From assembly GCF_027923405.1 (NCBI RefSeq), contig NZ_BQYI01000001.1, positions 1,156,501 to 1,220,500 of the forward strand: DNA of 64,000 nucleotides. The letters run 5' to 3'. Numbering within the stretch: position 1 is the first letter of the stretch; every line of letters begins with the position of its first letter. This stretch comes from Paenibacillus sp. YYML68 (GTDB lineage: Bacteria; Bacillota; Bacilli; Paenibacillales; NBRC-103111). Positions 62,270 to 64,000 of this stretch are shown here, in pieces. A model generated the notes under the pieces. That model searched no databases. It saw only the letters and a list, made by a program, of their open reading frames with translations, and was not told the origin of the DNA. A program made the position numbers and the translations under genes.

Positions 62270-64000
62270 ATGGATACAAGACCAATTCGTACCGCAGCCG
62301 TCATCGGCGCAGGCGTCATGGGCTCAGGCATCGCCGCCCATCTGGCGAACGCAGGCATTCCGTGCCTGCTCCTCGACCTCGTGCCGAAGGCGCTTACGGA
62401 GGAGGAGTCGGCACGCGGGCTGACGCTCGCGCAACGTGCCGTGCGCAATCGACACGCGACGCAGGCGGTCGCGAGGCTGCATAAGGCGAAGCCGTCGCCG
62501 TTGTATGACGAGGCGTTCGCCTCGCGCATCACACCCGGTAACCTCGACGACGATCTGGCGAAGCTGGCGGACGTCGACTGGATCATCGAGGTCATCGTAG
62601 AGCGGCTCGAGCCGAAGCGCGAGCTGCTAAGTCGCATCGAGTCGGTGTGGAAGCCGGGTACAATTGTGAGCTCGAACACGTCGGGCATTTCGATTGAGGC
62701 GATGTCGGCGCATTGCGGGGAGGAGCTGCGGCGGCATTTTCTCGGGACACACTTCTTCAACCCACCTCGCTACATGAAGCTGCTGGAGCTCGTGCCGGGC
62801 ACGCGAACGGACCCGGACATCGTGCAGCAGATGAAGCGGTTCTGCGAGCGGCGTCTGGGCAAGGGCGTCGTCATCGCCAAGGATACGCCGAACTTTATCG
62901 CCAATCGGATCGGCACGTACGGCCTGCTCGTCACGCTGCGCGAGATGGCCCGAGGCGGCTTCACCGTTGAAGAGATCGACGCTGTCACAGGCCCGGCCAT
63001 TGGGCGACCAAAGAGCGCCACGTTCCGCACGCTCGATCTCGTCGGGCTCGATACGTTCGTGCATGTGGCGAGCAATGTGTCGGGCAGCGTCATCGATGAG
63101 GTTGAGCGGCAGTCGTTCGCTGTACCGGAGCTGCTGAGTCGTATGGTGGAGCAGGGCTGGCTGGGGGAGAAGGCGGGGCGAGGCTTTTACCGGAAGGAGA
63201 AGGGGGCGCAAGGGCAAGGTAGTCAGATCCTGTCTCTACAGCCGGGGACGATGACGTATGAGCCGCAGCGTAAGCCGGCAGGGGCGTCGCTTGAGGCGGC
63301 GAAGCTGGCGAAGGGGGCGCGAGGCAAGCTGAAGGCGCTGCTCGGAGGCGGCGACAAGTACGCGGAGCTGGCGTGGACGCTGCTCAAGCATATGCTCGTC
63401 TATGCGGCGGAGAAGCTGGGCGAGATCGCGGACACGGTGCAGGAGATCGATGACGCGATGAAATGGGGCTTCAGCTGGGAGCTCGGCCCGTTCGAGACGT
63501 GGGATGCGATCGGGCTTGTGCAGTCGGTCGAGCGGATGGAGGCAGAGGGGCTGACTGTTCCGGCGTGGGTGAAGGCGTGGATCGCCGACGGGCATACGTC
63601 GTTCTATAAGCAGCAGTCCGGCAGCGTCTTCTATGTGAGCAATGGCGCATACCGACAGGTCGAGGCGCCTGTGGAGCATCTGTCGCTGCGGGCGCTCAAG
63701 GAGAGCGGGCAGACGGTGAGCTCGAACGCTGGAGCGAGCTTGATCGACATCGGCGACGGTGTGGCGTGCCTCGAGTTTCATTCGCCCAACAATGCGATAG
63801 GGGCAGATATTCTGACGATGATTCAGCAAAGTGTGGAGGAGGTCAGGCGCAATTACGACGGCCTGGTCCTCGCCAATGAAGGGCGCAACTTCTGCGTCGG
63901 CGCCAATCTGATGATCTTGCTCATGGAGGCGCAGGATGAGGAGTGGGAGGAGATCGACCGCATCATCCGTCTGTTCCAGAGCACGATGCTGAAGCTGAAG
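62270..64000 (+). CDS. fadN: 3-hydroxyacyl-CoA dehydrogenase/enoyl-CoA hydratase, 3' end cut by window
   Basis: ATG at 62270 with GGAGG nine bases upstream; 577 codons to the window end without a stop. NAD-binding IRTAAVIGAGVMGSGIAAHL (7-26), catalytic region HFFNPPRYMKLLELV, and IAKDTPNFIANRIG of the dehydrogenase. A helical domain follows (to about 430). The hydratase/crotonase domain starts near 485 (CLEFHSPNNAIGADILTMI, LVLANEGRNFCVGANL). This order matches Bacillus FadN of the beta-oxidation fadNAE set. Only 133 bases after the Fe-S oxidoreductase gene, so probably co-regulated. Confidence 0.93.
   Translation, partial: MDTRPIRTAAVIGAGVMGSGIAAHLANAGIPCLLLDLVPKALTEEESARGLTLAQRAVRNRHATQAVARLHKAKPSPLYDEAFASRITPGNLDDDLAKLADVDWIIEVIVERLEPKRELLSRIESVWKPGTIVSSNTSGISIEAMSAHCGEELRRHFLGTHFFNPPRYMKLLELVPGTRTDPDIVQQMKRFCERRLGKGVVIAKDTPNFIANRIGTYGLLVTLREMARGGFTVEEIDAVTGPAIGRPKSATFRTLDLVGLDTFVHVASNVSGSVIDEVERQSFAVPELLSRMVEQGWLGEKAGRGFYRKEKGAQGQGSQILSLQPGTMTYEPQRKPAGASLEAAKLAKGARGKLKALLGGGDKYAELAWTLLKHMLVYAAEKLGEIADTVQEIDDAMKWGFSWELGPFETWDAIGLVQSVERMEAEGLTVPAWVKAWIADGHTSFYKQQSGSVFYVSNGAYRQVEAPVEHLSLRALKESGQTVSSNAGASLIDIGDGVACLEFHSPNNAIGADILTMIQQSVEEVRRNYDGLVLANEGRNFCVGANLMILLMEAQDEEWEEIDRIIRLFQSTMLKLK

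Overview
The window looks like chromosome of a spore-forming, S-layer-bearing Firmicute of the Paenibacillaceae (Paenibacillus or a close relative). The evidence is strong GGAGG-type ribosome sites, frequent TTG/GTG starts, a YjcZ-family sporulation peptide, an SLH-domain surface protein, a RocD/RocF pair, an intracellular subtilisin, and an ETF/FadN beta-oxidation cluster of Bacillales type. Most of the DNA is moderately GC-rich; 52.7-56.4 kb is clearly AT-richer. No rRNA, tRNA, CRISPR array or complete insertion sequence was seen.

Layout. 0-5.8 kb: a partial HTH/WYL-type regulator, a slipin, a DUF4885-like protein, a secreted protein, and a decayed chimera of a GH11 xylanase fragment and a SUMF1 (formylglycine-generating-enzyme-like) domain. 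5.8-7.5 kb: hxlR-hxlA-hxlB, the ribulose-monophosphate route of formaldehyde fixation. 7.9-11.5 kb: an opine-metallophore operon (cntL-cntM-exporter), with CntM residues that predict NADPH and alpha-ketoglutarate use. 11.6-18.1 kb: a tubby/LURP-like protein, a MacB-type ABC exporter, an endonuclease I lacking a signal peptide in an operon with an intracellular subtilisin, and a small membrane protein. 18.2-24.6 kb: a coupled MazG-like pyrophosphohydrolase and two consecutive PLD-nuclease/superfamily-2 helicases (the second with DUF3427), with a convergent Nudix hydrolase. This is the best candidate in the window for an undescribed, probably defensive, system. 24.6-28.2 kb: a truncated Rpn nuclease, a membrane molybdopterin oxidoreductase coupled to a DM13 protein, and a Uma2 pseudogene.

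28.2-34.5 kb: small membrane and secreted peptides, a lipoprotein, DUF817, a GGDEF diguanylate cyclase, rocD-rocF with a CodY-like box, and YjcZ. 34.6-50.3 kb: a large secreted polysaccharide-utilisation locus behind a cre-like element. It encodes a heparinase II/III-like lyase, a DNRLRE/FN3 protein, an SLH-anchored glycine-rich protein and two duplicated PL6 lyases, one of them a 1748-residue multi-domain enzyme. Alginate or another uronate-rich glycan is the likely substrate. 50.3-52.6 kb: manA and a DUF6155-like zinc-ribbon protein.

52.7-56.4 kb: an AT-rich cassette of one ABC ATPase and three membrane proteins behind a small secreted protein gene, separated from it by a perfect 15-bp GC-rich hairpin, as in bacteriocin or peptide operons. 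56.4-57.5 kb: a DUF5050-type beta-propeller protein. 57.6-64 kb: a divergent fatty-acid oxidation locus, etfB-etfA one way and an ETF:menaquinone-type Fe-S oxidoreductase followed by fadN (cut by the window end) the other way, with an operator-like palindrome between them.

Product names come from reading the translations and recalled family motifs; no database search was run.
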